From positions 62,001-126,000 of the forward strand of contig CBFIHP010000003.1 in the NCBI GenBank assembly GCA_965662355.1: a stretch of DNA of 64,000 bases, written 5' to 3'. Shown piece after piece: positions 53,221-63,764 of this stretch. A model generated the notes under the pieces. That model was not told the origin of the DNA. It worked only from the letters and a program-made list of their open reading frames with translations, and did no database searches. The DNA comes from GCA-2683825 sp965662355 (lineage in GTDB: Bacteria > Planctomycetota > UBA1135 > GCA-002686595). Position 1 is the stretch's first letter. The number at the start of each line of letters is the position of its first letter. The position numbers and the translations under genes are program-made.

Positions 53221-53523
53221 GCCCTCCCAGCGGGGAGAAAACGCTGGGCGGCTCGGGTCGTGGCCAGAATCTCGGCGCATCATTGCGGAGGACTTGGAAG
53301 ATCGAAGAGTGTGACCCTTCCCGCGAACTCTCCAATTGCGAGAGACTCCGCCGGAATCGGATGATGAGGAGAAGGGAGTCTCGTTGTACACTGGCTTGCG
53401 GCTCGCAGGAGCCGCCATTCTCCGTCTCGACTGACATCTTGTCGCGCATCTGGAGGTTCGACCTCCGCCGGAACGATTCCAGGACACCCATCCGTTCGCG
53501 CAGATCGCCCCTACGCCACCAAG
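53221..53523. other. Intergenic region between divergent epimerase and sugar-transferase genes
   Basis: 303 bases with no convincing gene on either strand. It should contain both divergent promoters. The only clear structure is a 6-bp hairpin, GGAGGT with loop TCG and ACCTCC, at 53452-53466. No clear -35/-10 pair was identified. Confidence 0.4.
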
Positions 53524-54402
53524 ATGCCTCCCAGCCCCCTCGAAACGGTGACACAGCCTAGCGCTGGGAATCTAGTGACGGCCGAGAGCGCGCCCGGTGA
53601 GCTGCGCACAGACAGCCGGGTGGGCAGGGAGCGTAACGCCCAAGGGGAAACGCCTCGCCCGCATCTCTCGCCCGTCGGCCCCAGCACGACCCCGGATTGG
53701 GAAGCGCTCGAAGCACGCAGTCTCTATGCGAAGCTGGTCAGGCCTTTCATGCGCCTCGCACTCCTGATCGTGAGCCTGCCGCCGTCGCTATTGATCGGCC
53801 TGCCGATCGCTTGCATCAACGCGTTTCTCTTTGGCAGCGTGCGTCGGATCTTCTATCGCCAACCGCGTGTCGGCTATCGCGGCCGCGTCTTCACGATCAT
53901 CAAGTTTCGCACACTTCGCGATTCGGACGGGCGTGACTTCGCATCCTGGAGCGACGGGGGCGACGCCGCACGCGTCACGCGTTTCGGTTTGTTCCTGCGC
54001 ACGACCCATCTGGACGAACTACCGCAGCTGTGGAACATCCTGCGCGGCGAGATGGACTTCATCGGCCCGCGCCCCGAGATGGTCGAAATCGACCGCTGGG
54101 CACGCTCGCGCATCCCGAGTTTCCGGGAGCGCAATGCCCTGCTGCCGGGCGTCACGGGCTATGCCCAGGTGACACACGGTTATGCCCACAAGGACGCGGC
54201 CGCCTATGCGCGCAAGTTGTGGGCGGATCAGCACTACCGCAGGAACGTCTCCCTGTCACTGGATCTGTCGATCCTCCTGCGCACCTTGATCTGGATGGTT
54301 CGTGGTCGCGGTTGGGGCTTGGCTCAGGAGGCGCCCCAGGAGATCGATGGCGACGAGAACGAAGTCAGAGAGGCGAATCTCAGCACGGCCCGTCGAGTCT
54401 GA
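53524..54402 (+). CDS. Undecaprenyl-phosphate sugar-1-phosphate transferase (short form)
   Basis: 292 residues; the first 60 are low complexity, so a later start is possible. One membrane helix (LALLIVSLPPSLLIGLPIAC, about 77-100) precedes the sugar-transferase domain: RRIFYRQPRVGYRGRVFTII, KFRTLRDSDG, RTTHLDELPQLWNILRGEMD, GPRPEM, LPGVTGYAQV. This is the minimal PglC-like catalytic form without the polytopic N-terminus seen in the gene at 46084. It likely starts assembly of a second glycan or substitutes a different sugar. The HDAC-like gene follows 24 bases later. Confidence 0.85.
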   Translation: MPPSPLETVTQPSAGNLVTAESAPGELRTDSRVGRERNAQGETPRPHLSPVGPSTTPDWEALEARSLYAKLVRPFMRLALLIVSLPPSLLIGLPIACINAFLFGSVRRIFYRQPRVGYRGRVFTIIKFRTLRDSDGRDFASWSDGGDAARVTRFGLFLRTTHLDELPQLWNILRGEMDFIGPRPEMVEIDRWARSRIPSFRERNALLPGVTGYAQVTHGYAHKDAAAYARKLWADQHYRRNVSLSLDLSILLRTLIWMVRGRGWGLAQEAPQEIDGDENEVREANLSTARRV

Positions 54403-54426
54403 GGCGCCGTCCACTACAATGTCGGT

Positions 54427-55368
54427 GTGACTACTGGATTCGTCTACCACTCGAGCTTTCTCGAGCACGTCCCCGGCCCCCATCATCCCGAACGACCTGC
54501 ACGGCTCGCTTCCGTGATGTCGCGATTGGAGAGTTCCGGTCAGCTCGCGGAACTGGACAAGCTCGAACCCGAACCGCTCGACCCGGAGACGACCCTGCTG
54601 GCACACTCTCGCGATCACCTCGAGCGAGTGCGCGCCGCCTGCGCTCGAGCGCCGATGGCCCTGGATGGCGACACGGCCGTTTCGGAGGGCTCGTGGGATG
54701 CCTCCCTGCGAGCCGCGGGAGGGCTCGTTGCCGCGTGCGAACGTGTGAAGCAGGGCACGTGGAAGCGGGCCTTCTGTGCCGTGCGCCCTCCCGGCCACCA
54801 TGCCGAACGCGAGCGGGCGATGGGCTTCTGTCTCTTCAACAGCGTCGCCATCGCGGCGGCGCAACTCTGCGCATCAGGACTCGAGAGGGTCGCCATCCTC
54901 GACTGGGACGTGCATCACGGTAACGGCACGCAACACATATTCGAACGCGATCCCCATGTCCTCTACGCCAGCCTTCATCAGTGGCCGCTCTATCCAGGAA
55001 CGGGTGCGGCCGAGGAGCGCGGGCTCGGGGAGGGCGACGGCGCAACGCTGAACTGTCCCCAACCCGCGGGCGCGCAGGACGCCGATTGGCTGCGAGCCTT
55101 CGAAGGCGTGGTCTTGCCCGCGCTCGAGAGCTTTCGCCCCGAGTTCATCTTGATCTCCGCGGGCTTCGATGCCCACCGTCTCGATCCGCTCGCGGGAACG
55201 TCGTTGACGGAGGCGGCCTACGCCAGCATGACCTCACAGCTATTGCGCTTCGCTCAGGAGACCTGTGAAGGCCGACTGGTCTCCGTCCTCGAAGGTGGCT
55301 ACCACCTCGATGCTCTGGCAGCGTGTGTCGAAACCCACGTGGGCGAACTTCTCGGGTTCCAAGCATGA
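54427..55368 (+). CDS. Histone-deacetylase-superfamily amidohydrolase
   Basis: 313 residues from a GTG at 54427. The class II HDAC/acetylpolyamine amidohydrolase signature is complete: HHPERPARL, the RPPGHHAER His-His pair, FNSVAIAA, the zinc site in ILDWDVHHGNGTQ and the further Asp in ISAGFDAHRLDPL, and the C-terminal VLEGGYHLDALA. The family removes acetyl groups from small amines or protein lysines. The stop overlaps the start of the radical SAM gene (ATGA at 55365-55368), so translation is coupled. Confidence 0.88.
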   Translation: MTTGFVYHSSFLEHVPGPHHPERPARLASVMSRLESSGQLAELDKLEPEPLDPETTLLAHSRDHLERVRAACARAPMALDGDTAVSEGSWDASLRAAGGLVAACERVKQGTWKRAFCAVRPPGHHAERERAMGFCLFNSVAIAAAQLCASGLERVAILDWDVHHGNGTQHIFERDPHVLYASLHQWPLYPGTGAAEERGLGEGDGATLNCPQPAGAQDADWLRAFEGVVLPALESFRPEFILISAGFDAHRLDPLAGTSLTEAAYASMTSQLLRFAQETCEGRLVSVLEGGYHLDALAACVETHVGELLGFQA

Positions 55369-56213
55369 GACTGTCGACGCTTCGACACGATCGTGATGCC
55401 GCGGGGATGACCTACGTCTATCCGGTGGTGTCGCGTCGCGCAGGCGGCGTGTCGATCGGCGTGAACCTGAACCCCAACAACGCCTGCAACTGGCGCTGCG
55501 TGTATTGTCAGGTGCCGAACCTGACCCTTGGCAAGGGGCCGGATATCGATCTCGACCTTCTGGAAAGCGAACTCGATTTGATGCTCTGCGCGATCTTCGA
55601 GGGTGATTACATGGAGCGCCACGTACCCGAGGGCTCGCGGCGCGTCAACGACGTGGCCTTCTCCGGAAACGGAGAACCGACCAGTTCTCCTTGTTTCGTC
55701 GAAGCCGTCGAGCGCGTGATCGAAGTCTTGTCTCGTCGCGAGGCCACGCGCGGCCAGAAGATCATCCTCATCACCAACGGCTCACTCGTGCATCAAGCCC
55801 CGGTGCAAACTGGGCTCGAACTCCTCGGAAAAGCCTCGGGCGAGGTGTGGTTCAAGCTCGACAGTGCGACCACCGCCGGCCTGGAGCACATGAACGGGGC
55901 CAAGACCGCTCCTGAGCGAACGGCGCGCAATCTCACACGGTGCGCGGAGAGAACCCCCACCTGGATTCAGACGATGATGCTGCAGCGGGACGGCCTTCCC
56001 CCGACCGAGTCCGAGCTTTCCGCCTATGAGTCCTTCCTACGCGACCGGATCCGGGAGGGCGTCCAGCTGGCAGGCATCCTGCTGTACGGATTGGCTCGCA
56101 AGTCCTACCAACCCGAGGCGCCGACGCTGACGCCACTGCCCGCCGCGTGGATGGCCTCGTTTGCCGAGCGACTACGCGAAGCAACCGGATTGGAAGTGCG
56201 CCCGAGCCTTTGA
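55365..56213 (+). CDS. Radical SAM protein
   Basis: 282 residues from the ATG at 55365, which overlaps the preceding stop. The cluster motif is CNWRCVYC (Cys41-x3-Cys45-x2-Cys48), followed by VAFSGNGEPTSSP, the SAM-binding GGE-like motif, and ILITNGS. The spacing resembles the Wyosine/pyruvate-formate-lyase-activase-like group with a short barrel and no visible extra iron-sulfur domain. Substrate unknown. Coupling to an HDAC-like hydrolase is the only clue to its role. Confidence 0.8.
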   Translation: MRLSTLRHDRDAAGMTYVYPVVSRRAGGVSIGVNLNPNNACNWRCVYCQVPNLTLGKGPDIDLDLLESELDLMLCAIFEGDYMERHVPEGSRRVNDVAFSGNGEPTSSPCFVEAVERVIEVLSRREATRGQKIILITNGSLVHQAPVQTGLELLGKASGEVWFKLDSATTAGLEHMNGAKTAPERTARNLTRCAERTPTWIQTMMLQRDGLPPTESELSAYESFLRDRIREGVQLAGILLYGLARKSYQPEAPTLTPLPAAWMASFAERLREATGLEVRPSL

Positions 56214-56237
56214 ACTCGGTCTGGCTTTCCGGAGGGG

Positions 56238-56813
56238 CTAACGGGCTTCAGGAGACCAGTGCAAACCCCACACGAGCTGTGGCGTCTTGACATATTCGCC
56301 TTCCCCGTGGCCGAAGAACACCAGCAACTCGGGCCCGAAGTGCCAGTCGCGGGTGATACGGGTACGAAGACCGACCCCGATTCCAGCACCGAAGTAGTCC
56401 CCCGCCTTGTCGATGATGTTCGGTTGTCCGCGGGCCCGCATCCAGACGGCGGCGAGACGCAGGGTGGCAAAATGACCTTCCGAGAGCTCGTGATGACCCA
56501 GAAGTCCAAAGTCAAATTGAGTCCAATCGCCGGCGGCCTCGAAGCCATCGTCGGCGAGGTTTGCATCGTCGAACCATTGATGGGTGAAGCGCCCGGAGAG
56601 ACTCGTATCGAAACTACCGATGCGACGAAAGGGCAGGCTGGCCTCCGCCGCGAGTCCGACATTGGGTATGGCGCTCATCGAGAGCCCGATGCTGGGCCGC
56701 GCCTCGGGCCGGGCGGCCTGGCAAGCCGTTGCGAAACCCATGCACAAGACGAGGGCCCACAGCGGGCGGACCGGCCGGCGCTTCCCACGGCCCTTCCTGA
56801 GGTCGAAGTGCAT
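56238..56813 (-). CDS. Outer-membrane barrel-like lipoprotein, unknown
   Basis: 191 residues. A basic N-terminus and hydrophobic helix end in GFATAC (possible lipidated Cys31). The rest has alternating strands with many aromatics (GRFTHQWFDD, FGLLGHHELSEGHFATLRLA, DYFGAGIGVGLRTRIT, WHFGPELLVFFG), resembling an eight-strand barrel of the PagL/acyloxyacyl-hydrolase or OmpW size class, without identifiable catalytic residues. It sits 34 bases downstream of boxR on the same strand, so it may share its transcript. Function unknown. Confidence 0.55.
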   Translation of the reverse strand: MHFDLRKGRGKRRPVRPLWALVLCMGFATACQAARPEARPSIGLSMSAIPNVGLAAEASLPFRRIGSFDTSLSGRFTHQWFDDANLADDGFEAAGDWTQFDFGLLGHHELSEGHFATLRLAAVWMRARGQPNIIDKAGDYFGAGIGVGLRTRITRDWHFGPELLVFFGHGEGEYVKTPQLVWGLHWSPEAR

Positions 56814-56847
56814 GCCCTGGTCAAGCTAGGCGAACGTGCAAGGTGGA

Positions 56848-57588
56848 TCAAGACGAAGCAAAGAGCCCGAGGATCTCGTTGGCGACAGCTTCGGGGTCTT
56901 TGCCCGAAGTAGCAACCTGAAGGTGGCAGCATCCATAGTCGGGTTCGCGCCGTCGCAAGAGCGTGCGCAACTCCTCCATCGCACGCGGATGCCCATCCAT
57001 CGGCCGCCGATCTCCCTGCTGCACGACACGCGCAAAGTGCTCTTCGGGCTCGGCACGCAACCATATGGTGTGGCACGTGTCGCGCAGTCGGGCGTAGTTG
57101 TCCGAACTGTCGACGATCGAGCCCCCGGCGGCGATGACGGTTCGCTCGCCCTCGGCCAGCACGGCCTCCAGGGCTTCGCCTTCCAGACGGTGAAAGACCT
57201 CCGGACCATGGAGCTGAAAGATCTCCCCGAGGCTGAGCCCGGCGAGCTCCTCGACGCGCTGGTCCAGCTCGACGAAAGCGGCCTCGCGCTCGAGAGCCAG
57301 GAGCCGTCCAACACTTGATTTTCCGGCCCCCCGCAAGCCCACCAGGGCGATGCGCTCGCGCGAGCGGTCCGGGCTCAGCTCACACAGGCTCCCCAGGGGG
57401 AGCCCGAGAACCTCGCTGAGCCGGGCCAGGATCAGGATCGATGGGTTGGCCCGGCCGGCCTCGGCTTCGGTGAGATAACGGCGCGAAATCCCCGCTGCTT
57501 CGGCCGCGAAGGAGGCGGAAAAGCCACGTTCCAGGCGCGCTGCACGTAGGCGGGCCCCCAGGCTCAGAAGAAATCCGTGTGTATCCAT
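56848..57588 (-). CDS. boxR: BoxR-type regulator: XRE HTH fused to shikimate-kinase-like domain
   Basis: 246 residues from the ATG at 57588. Residues about 8-70 form an XRE-type HTH (LRAARLERGFSASFAAEAAG, then ISRRYLTEAEAGRANPSI). Residues 78-246 resemble shikimate kinase: Walker A GLRGAGKS at 84-91, FVELDQRVEELAGLSLGEIF, the FHRLEGEAL segment and the AAGGSIV loop. This fusion is the hallmark of BzdR/BoxR, repressors of benzoyl-CoA pathways in Azoarcus, where the kinase-like domain senses benzoyl-CoA. It is divergent from boxC with 83 bases between, the expected arrangement for a local repressor. Confidence 0.88.
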   Translation of the reverse strand: MDTHGFLLSLGARLRAARLERGFSASFAAEAAGISRRYLTEAEAGRANPSILILARLSEVLGLPLGSLCELSPDRSRERIALVGLRGAGKSSVGRLLALEREAAFVELDQRVEELAGLSLGEIFQLHGPEVFHRLEGEALEAVLAEGERTVIAAGGSIVDSSDNYARLRDTCHTIWLRAEPEEHFARVVQQGDRRPMDGHPRAMEELRTLLRRREPDYGCCHLQVATSGKDPEAVANEILGLFASS

Positions 57589-57671
57589 GACGATCCGGGT
57601 TCTGAGACTTATGATGCCCACTCGCTCTCCATTCGAGAACTATAATTCCCAATCTCTTCCAACGAATTGCC
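57589..57671 (+). promoter_or_regulatory. boxR-boxC divergent control region with consensus -10
   Basis: The 83 bases between the divergent starts contain TATAAT at 57641-57646, a perfect -10 hexamer pointing at boxC, 25 bases before its GTG. No good -35 hexamer is found at 16-18 bases, as expected if an activator or weak promoter is used. No obvious long inverted repeat that would be the BoxR operator is visible. The site for boxR itself must lie in the same interval on the other strand. Confidence 0.5.
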
Positions 57672-59345
57672 GTGACCGCCACGCTCGAGAAGCCCACCGC
57701 TCTTTCCCTGGAGTCCCACCCCGACCGCTACCGCCACTTCCAGCTGAGCTTCGAGGGCGACCTCGCTCGGCTGGAGATGAGGGTCGAGCCCAACGGCGGA
57801 CTTCGTTCCGATTATGAGTTGAAGCTCAACTCCTATGACCTCGGGGTCGACGTCGAGCTGGCCGACGCGGTTCAGCGCATCCGCTTCGAGCACCCGGAAG
57901 TGCGCACCGTGGTCGTCACCGGCGGACTCGATCGAGTGTTCTGCGCAGGGGCCAACATCACGATGCTGGCCACCAGCACTCACGCGTTCAAGGTGAACTT
58001 CTGCAAGTACACGAACGAGACGCGGCTCGGCATCGAGGATGCCTCCGACGCTTCCGGGGTGCGTTTTCTCGCCGCGCTGAATGGTACGGCCTCTGGAGGC
58101 GGGTACGAACTGGCCCTGGCCTGCGACAAGATCCTGCTTGTCGATGATCGCTCCAGCGCCGTCTCGTTTCCCGAGCTGCCCTTGCTGGGGGTCTTGCCGG
58201 GCACCGGTGGACTGACGCGAATCGTCGACAAGCGCAAGATTCGACGCGATCGCAACGACGTCTTCAGCACCCTGGCCGAGGGCATCAAGGGCAAGCGCGC
58301 CGTCGAATGGGATCTCGTCGATCGCATCGCGCCACTGTCCCGCTGGGACGAAGCGGTCCAGGACATGGCCCGCGAACTGGCCGATGGCGTCGAGCAGCGC
58401 GCGACCTCGGGCGAGGGCGTTTCGCTGGTAGCACTCGCGCCCACCTCCGCGGAACAGGACGAAGGTGAGCGCATCGAATACCGCTACGTCACTCTCGAGC
58501 TGGACCGCGCTCCGCGGACCGGCGCCATCACGGTCCGCCTGCCCAAGGACGCTGGACCCGCCAGCGCCGAGGAGGCCCACGCCGCGGGTTGCGATTGGTG
58601 GATCTTCGCCCTCTTCCGTGAACTCGACCATGCGCTTTGCCACTTGCGCTTCAACGAGCCCTCGATCGGTACGCTGACCCTGCGGGTCGAGGGTGATGCG
58701 CAGGTCGTCTTCCCCACCGATCGGCTGATCTCCGATTCGTCACACTGGTTCGTGAACGAGGTACGCCATTTCATCAAGCGCACCCTGAAGCGCTTCGAAA
58801 ACACGGCCAAGAGCTTCTACGCCGTCGCCGACGAAGGCACGGCGTTTTGTGGCACCTTCCTCGAACTCGCCCTCGGGTGCGATCGCACGTACGTGTTGAA
58901 CGACTCCGACATTCCGGTCTCGATGGGTGTCAGTTCGGTGCACGCGGGCACCTACCCCATGGCCAACGGCCTCACACGGCTCGAGACACGCTTCCTGGGC
59001 ACCCCGGATGCGCCCAATGCGGTGCTCGAGCACGCCGGCGAGAGCATCGACGCCGAAGAGGCGGACGAACTCGGCCTTGCGACCTATGCCCCCGACGAGA
59101 TCGACTGGGAGGACGAGTTGCGCATCGCCCTCGAAGAGCGCGCTTCGTTCTCGCCCGATGCGCTGACCGGGATGGAAAGCAACCTGCGCTTCGCCGGTCC
59201 CGAGACCATGGAGACCAAGATCTTCGGACGGCTCTCCGCGTGGCAAAACTGGATCTTCCAGCGTCCTAACGCCGTTGGGGAGAAAGGCGCGCTGCGTGCC
59301 TACGGCACCCCCCAACGCGCAGAGTTCAACTACGACCGCACCTGA
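57672..59345 (+). CDS. boxC: Benzoyl-CoA-dihydrodiol lyase
   Basis: 557 residues from a GTG at 57672, matching the typical BoxC length of about 550. It belongs to the crotonase superfamily: FCAGANITML is the first oxyanion-hole element, ALNGTASGGGYELALACD the second. Glu146 and Glu168 (SFPELPLLGVLPGTGGLTR) occupy the catalytic positions of crotonases. The long second half, with GVSSVHAGTYPMANGLTRLE, is specific to BoxC. It opens the non-aromatic epoxide ring product of BoxAB, giving 3,4-dehydroadipyl-CoA semialdehyde and formate. It is the first gene of the box unit; boxB follows after 26 bases. Confidence 0.93.
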   Translation: MTATLEKPTALSLESHPDRYRHFQLSFEGDLARLEMRVEPNGGLRSDYELKLNSYDLGVDVELADAVQRIRFEHPEVRTVVVTGGLDRVFCAGANITMLATSTHAFKVNFCKYTNETRLGIEDASDASGVRFLAALNGTASGGGYELALACDKILLVDDRSSAVSFPELPLLGVLPGTGGLTRIVDKRKIRRDRNDVFSTLAEGIKGKRAVEWDLVDRIAPLSRWDEAVQDMARELADGVEQRATSGEGVSLVALAPTSAEQDEGERIEYRYVTLELDRAPRTGAITVRLPKDAGPASAEEAHAAGCDWWIFALFRELDHALCHLRFNEPSIGTLTLRVEGDAQVVFPTDRLISDSSHWFVNEVRHFIKRTLKRFENTAKSFYAVADEGTAFCGTFLELALGCDRTYVLNDSDIPVSMGVSSVHAGTYPMANGLTRLETRFLGTPDAPNAVLEHAGESIDAEEADELGLATYAPDEIDWEDELRIALEERASFSPDALTGMESNLRFAGPETMETKIFGRLSAWQNWIFQRPNAVGEKGALRAYGTPQRAEFNYDRT

Positions 59346-59371
59346 TCGTTCCACCCCCGACCACGATTCCC

Positions 59372-60787
<1,416 letters not shown>

Positions 60788-60807
60788 ACGACTCGTAAGG
60801 CTTCGGT

Positions 60808-60955
60808 TGGAGACGCCGTGGACGGGTACGGGCTTCCGAACCCGCCACGGTTTCTCCTCGAACGTCTCCAGATAGCGGGCTTCCGAGCCCGAATCCCAGC
60901 CTCCACAGGAAGCCGGCGGGTACCGGCAGGGGGAAGCCGACCGATCCGGTCGGCT
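60808..60955 (+). repeat. Run of four stem-loops between boxB and the lipoprotein gene
   Basis: (1) TGGAGACG at 60808-60815 pairs with CGTCTCCA at 60863-60870, enclosing CCGTGG/CCACGG (60816-60821 with 60845-60850) and CGGG/CCCG (60829-60844). (2) CGGGCT-TCCG-AGCCCG at 60876-60891. (3) GCCGG/CCGGC at 60912-60927. (4) AGCCGACC/GGTCGGCT at 60935-60955. The motif GGCTTCC occurs twice and its complement GGAAGCC twice, so alternative long-range pairs are possible. No T-run follows. It may terminate boxB, regulate the next gene, or be a decayed repeat element. Confidence 0.6.
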
Positions 60956-60978
60956 CCGGCCACAGGGGAGGCAGGGAA

Positions 60979-63600
60979 ATGTCCATCAGCTCGAACATGG
61001 CCGCTTCGCGCGGCAGGCTCAGCGTCCGTCTTCTTCAACTCGTTGCGGTCGGTGCCGGATCCTTGTTCCTCGGAGCCTGCTCCGGTGTTGGTGGCGACGA
61101 GCCTCTGGGAGAGATCCCTTCCGGCGTCGGCGAGGACGGCGGTGAGCTCACGCCTCCCCCGTACACGCCCGGGGGAGCGGTCATCGCCTCGCTGCAGACG
61201 GCCAACCCCGACATGGACTCTTTCCTCGTGCGCGGAACGATTCCTGTCCCGAAGGGTACCTACCCGCGTACCGATAACCGCGTTCCGTTCACGCTGCTCG
61301 ACTGGGACGGCAGCCCCATCTGGACGCAGGTGGAGATCGTCAGTCGGTACGCGAACGCGGTGGACGGTGCGGACGTCGTCGAGGTCATGGGACGCGTTCG
61401 GCCCCATCCTGGCGTGCCTGTCGGTCAACAGGTCAGCTATCTGGTCGAGGAGCACCTGCTGCGAGCCGAAACCGATCCTGCCCTCCCGAACATCTTCGAC
61501 CTTTCGCAACCGCGGGCAGTGCTGCCCTACATCATCGAGCTCGTGACCGATCCCGAGGGCATCGAGATCGCCGCATACGATGTCTTCGGACACAAGTACG
61601 TCGCGAAGCCCCTGGACGGTACGGGAACCACCACCCACCGCCGCGTCGGTCGGGCCCGATCCGAACTACGCATCGCGCAGAACCTCATACCGGTCACGCC
61701 GATCGGCGGCGCGAACGCCACTCTGCCGCACCTCTTCGGCGTGCACACCTACATCACTACGTACACCGGTCAGGAGATCCTCGGGCTCGAGATCCGCTTC
61801 CACAACGGCCACAGCGGTCTGGATAACGGAACGTCTGAAGACGATCCGCTCGATCGCATCTACTTCCAGCGCATCGAGATCACCATCCCCGAGACCTATC
61901 ACATCCAGCAGCAGTTCGAGGACCCGAGTTTCAGGCCTCCGTTCCGCAGCGGTGGACGCCGAATTGCGAGGTTCGTCGATGCGATCCCGAACGGCCAGGC
62001 CCACGTCATGCGCTGGCTGGGACAGTTTCACAGGCGCATGATGATCTCGACGACGGCTGCGCTCGATATCGCACGCAACTACCTCGATGGAGCCGGCCAG
62101 GCCTTCTGTGAGAAGGGCTTGGACCCCACCAATTCCCACCAGCTCTATTCATGGTGGAACCCGAACACGGCGCGCTACTTCACACAGAAACACCAGCTGC
62201 CGTCCCTCGACCATGTCAACGGCGGCATCTGGGGCATCCGCAACGCCTTGAATTCCCAGCACGACAGCATCGAGGACAACCTGATTCAAGGCACGGGGCA
62301 GGGTGGCTACCCGATCCCCTACGGCACGCTGGGTTGGATGCACGCGTACGGCGTGACCTATGGCGGAATGACCGGGGGCGCGGAGATCTTCCTGTATGAC
62401 GGCATCGGATTGGCCGCAACCGGAACGCCGCGGGGCTTCCGCTATTACCAGGCCCTCCACAGGATGACCACGTCGCGCCAGTCCATGGCTCTGTACAACG
62501 AAGACGGTAGGCCCAGTTCGGTCGAGGACTGGCTGATCGGCTCTCCTGGATCGCCGAGCGCCTGGGTGCCCATGAACCACTTTCAGGTTCCGAATACGAA
62601 CAACCAGGATCCTTTCGGACTGGGCAACGCGTCCCAGCACCAGGTCACCTACGCCGCTGTCAACGGACTTGCCCCATGGTATCAGGGCACGCACCTGACG
62701 TACGACCCGATCGACTACCAGCACTTCATTCGCTACACACGCGCCGCCAAGGTGCTCGCCTGGTTGGGAAACGACTCGATCGCCAAGGATGACATCCTCG
62801 CCATGGCGGAGGCCTTCAATCTTTCCTACCACCCCTACAGCAACAACTCGGACGGTGGCTATCAGTCCACCGGCATGAAGTTCGATCGCGTGGTGGCTGA
62901 CAACTACCCGGGGCTGGGTATGCCCTTCGGACGCGGAGAATCCTGGGGGTCCAACACGATGGTCGCCGCGTACGCCCTGGGCGACCCCGCCTGGCGCGCA
63001 ACGAAGCTGCCCTGGTTCCAGGCCCTGGCTGAGCTCCTGGCGGACGCCCAGTCGTCATGCACCGGCTTCATCCAAGCACAGCACATGGGAAGCGTTCCGG
63101 TTCCCAACCAGCAACCGACATACTTCTGGCGCCAGCTCATCGAGCAGTCGATCACCGAGAACATGCTGAGGGGCTTGAAAGAGACCGTCTTCGAAGGGGC
63201 GGACACGAGCCGCGCCCAGCTGGTTCGCGATACCCTGGTCAACTCCGCGTACGCCATGATCAGTCCGCTAGCCTGGGAGAACGGCGTTTCGGCACCCTGG
63301 CAATACACGGCCGTCGGTATGAACCCCGACGCTCTCGCCATGGGACCCTCGACGTACTGGTGCACCGTCGGTGACCGCCCGGCCAACGGCCGCACGACGT
63401 CGGTGGACAACTTCCAGAACTGGTCGTCGTTCGCCTATGGCTACGAGCTGACAGGCGATCCTGCCTTCCTCAGCTTTGCCGAGTTACAGCTGCCGGGCAA
63501 TGGCGGACTCCTGCTCGGTGTCCTTTCCCAGGGCACGGAGAACATTGAAAATCTGGCCGCCTTGGTAGCGCTTGTACAGGCAATGAATGGCATTCTGTAA
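60979..63600 (+). CDS. Large secreted lipoprotein of unknown function, tandem copy 1
   Basis: 873 residues, start ATG at 60979. The leader ends FLGACSG, giving lipidated Cys34, followed by a Gly/Pro-rich linker GVGEDGG and a folded region. The body is rich in Trp, Tyr, His, Asn and Gly (HIQQQFEDPSFRPPF, GYPIPYGTLGWMHAYGVTYG, NFQNWSSFAYGYEL), suggesting an extracellular glycan-related or alpha-helical toroid-like protein, for example (alpha/alpha)6-like around residues 580-800. No catalytic motif is recognised. A second gene with the same N-terminal design begins 164 bases further on. Confidence 0.65.
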   Translation: MSISSNMAASRGRLSVRLLQLVAVGAGSLFLGACSGVGGDEPLGEIPSGVGEDGGELTPPPYTPGGAVIASLQTANPDMDSFLVRGTIPVPKGTYPRTDNRVPFTLLDWDGSPIWTQVEIVSRYANAVDGADVVEVMGRVRPHPGVPVGQQVSYLVEEHLLRAETDPALPNIFDLSQPRAVLPYIIELVTDPEGIEIAAYDVFGHKYVAKPLDGTGTTTHRRVGRARSELRIAQNLIPVTPIGGANATLPHLFGVHTYITTYTGQEILGLEIRFHNGHSGLDNGTSEDDPLDRIYFQRIEITIPETYHIQQQFEDPSFRPPFRSGGRRIARFVDAIPNGQAHVMRWLGQFHRRMMISTTAALDIARNYLDGAGQAFCEKGLDPTNSHQLYSWWNPNTARYFTQKHQLPSLDHVNGGIWGIRNALNSQHDSIEDNLIQGTGQGGYPIPYGTLGWMHAYGVTYGGMTGGAEIFLYDGIGLAATGTPRGFRYYQALHRMTTSRQSMALYNEDGRPSSVEDWLIGSPGSPSAWVPMNHFQVPNTNNQDPFGLGNASQHQVTYAAVNGLAPWYQGTHLTYDPIDYQHFIRYTRAAKVLAWLGNDSIAKDDILAMAEAFNLSYHPYSNNSDGGYQSTGMKFDRVVADNYPGLGMPFGRGESWGSNTMVAAYALGDPAWRATKLPWFQALAELLADAQSSCTGFIQAQHMGSVPVPNQQPTYFWRQLIEQSITENMLRGLKETVFEGADTSRAQLVRDTLVNSAYAMISPLAWENGVSAPWQYTAVGMNPDALAMGPSTYWCTVGDRPANGRTTSVDNFQNWSSFAYGYELTGDPAFLSFAELQLPGNGGLLLGVLSQGTENIENLAALVALVQAMNGIL

Positions 63601-63764
63601 GCGGTTGGTTGCCACCGAACGGCACGTGTCGTGCGCAAGCGTGGGCGGAAAGCTCTTCCGCGAAAAGCCCGTGTAGCCCGCAGCTTTGCCTTCAGAAGCA
63701 GCCTGGCGGGCACCGAAGTTCGGCGCGGGAAGGAGCAGCGCATGTCCCGCGCTGCAACAACATC

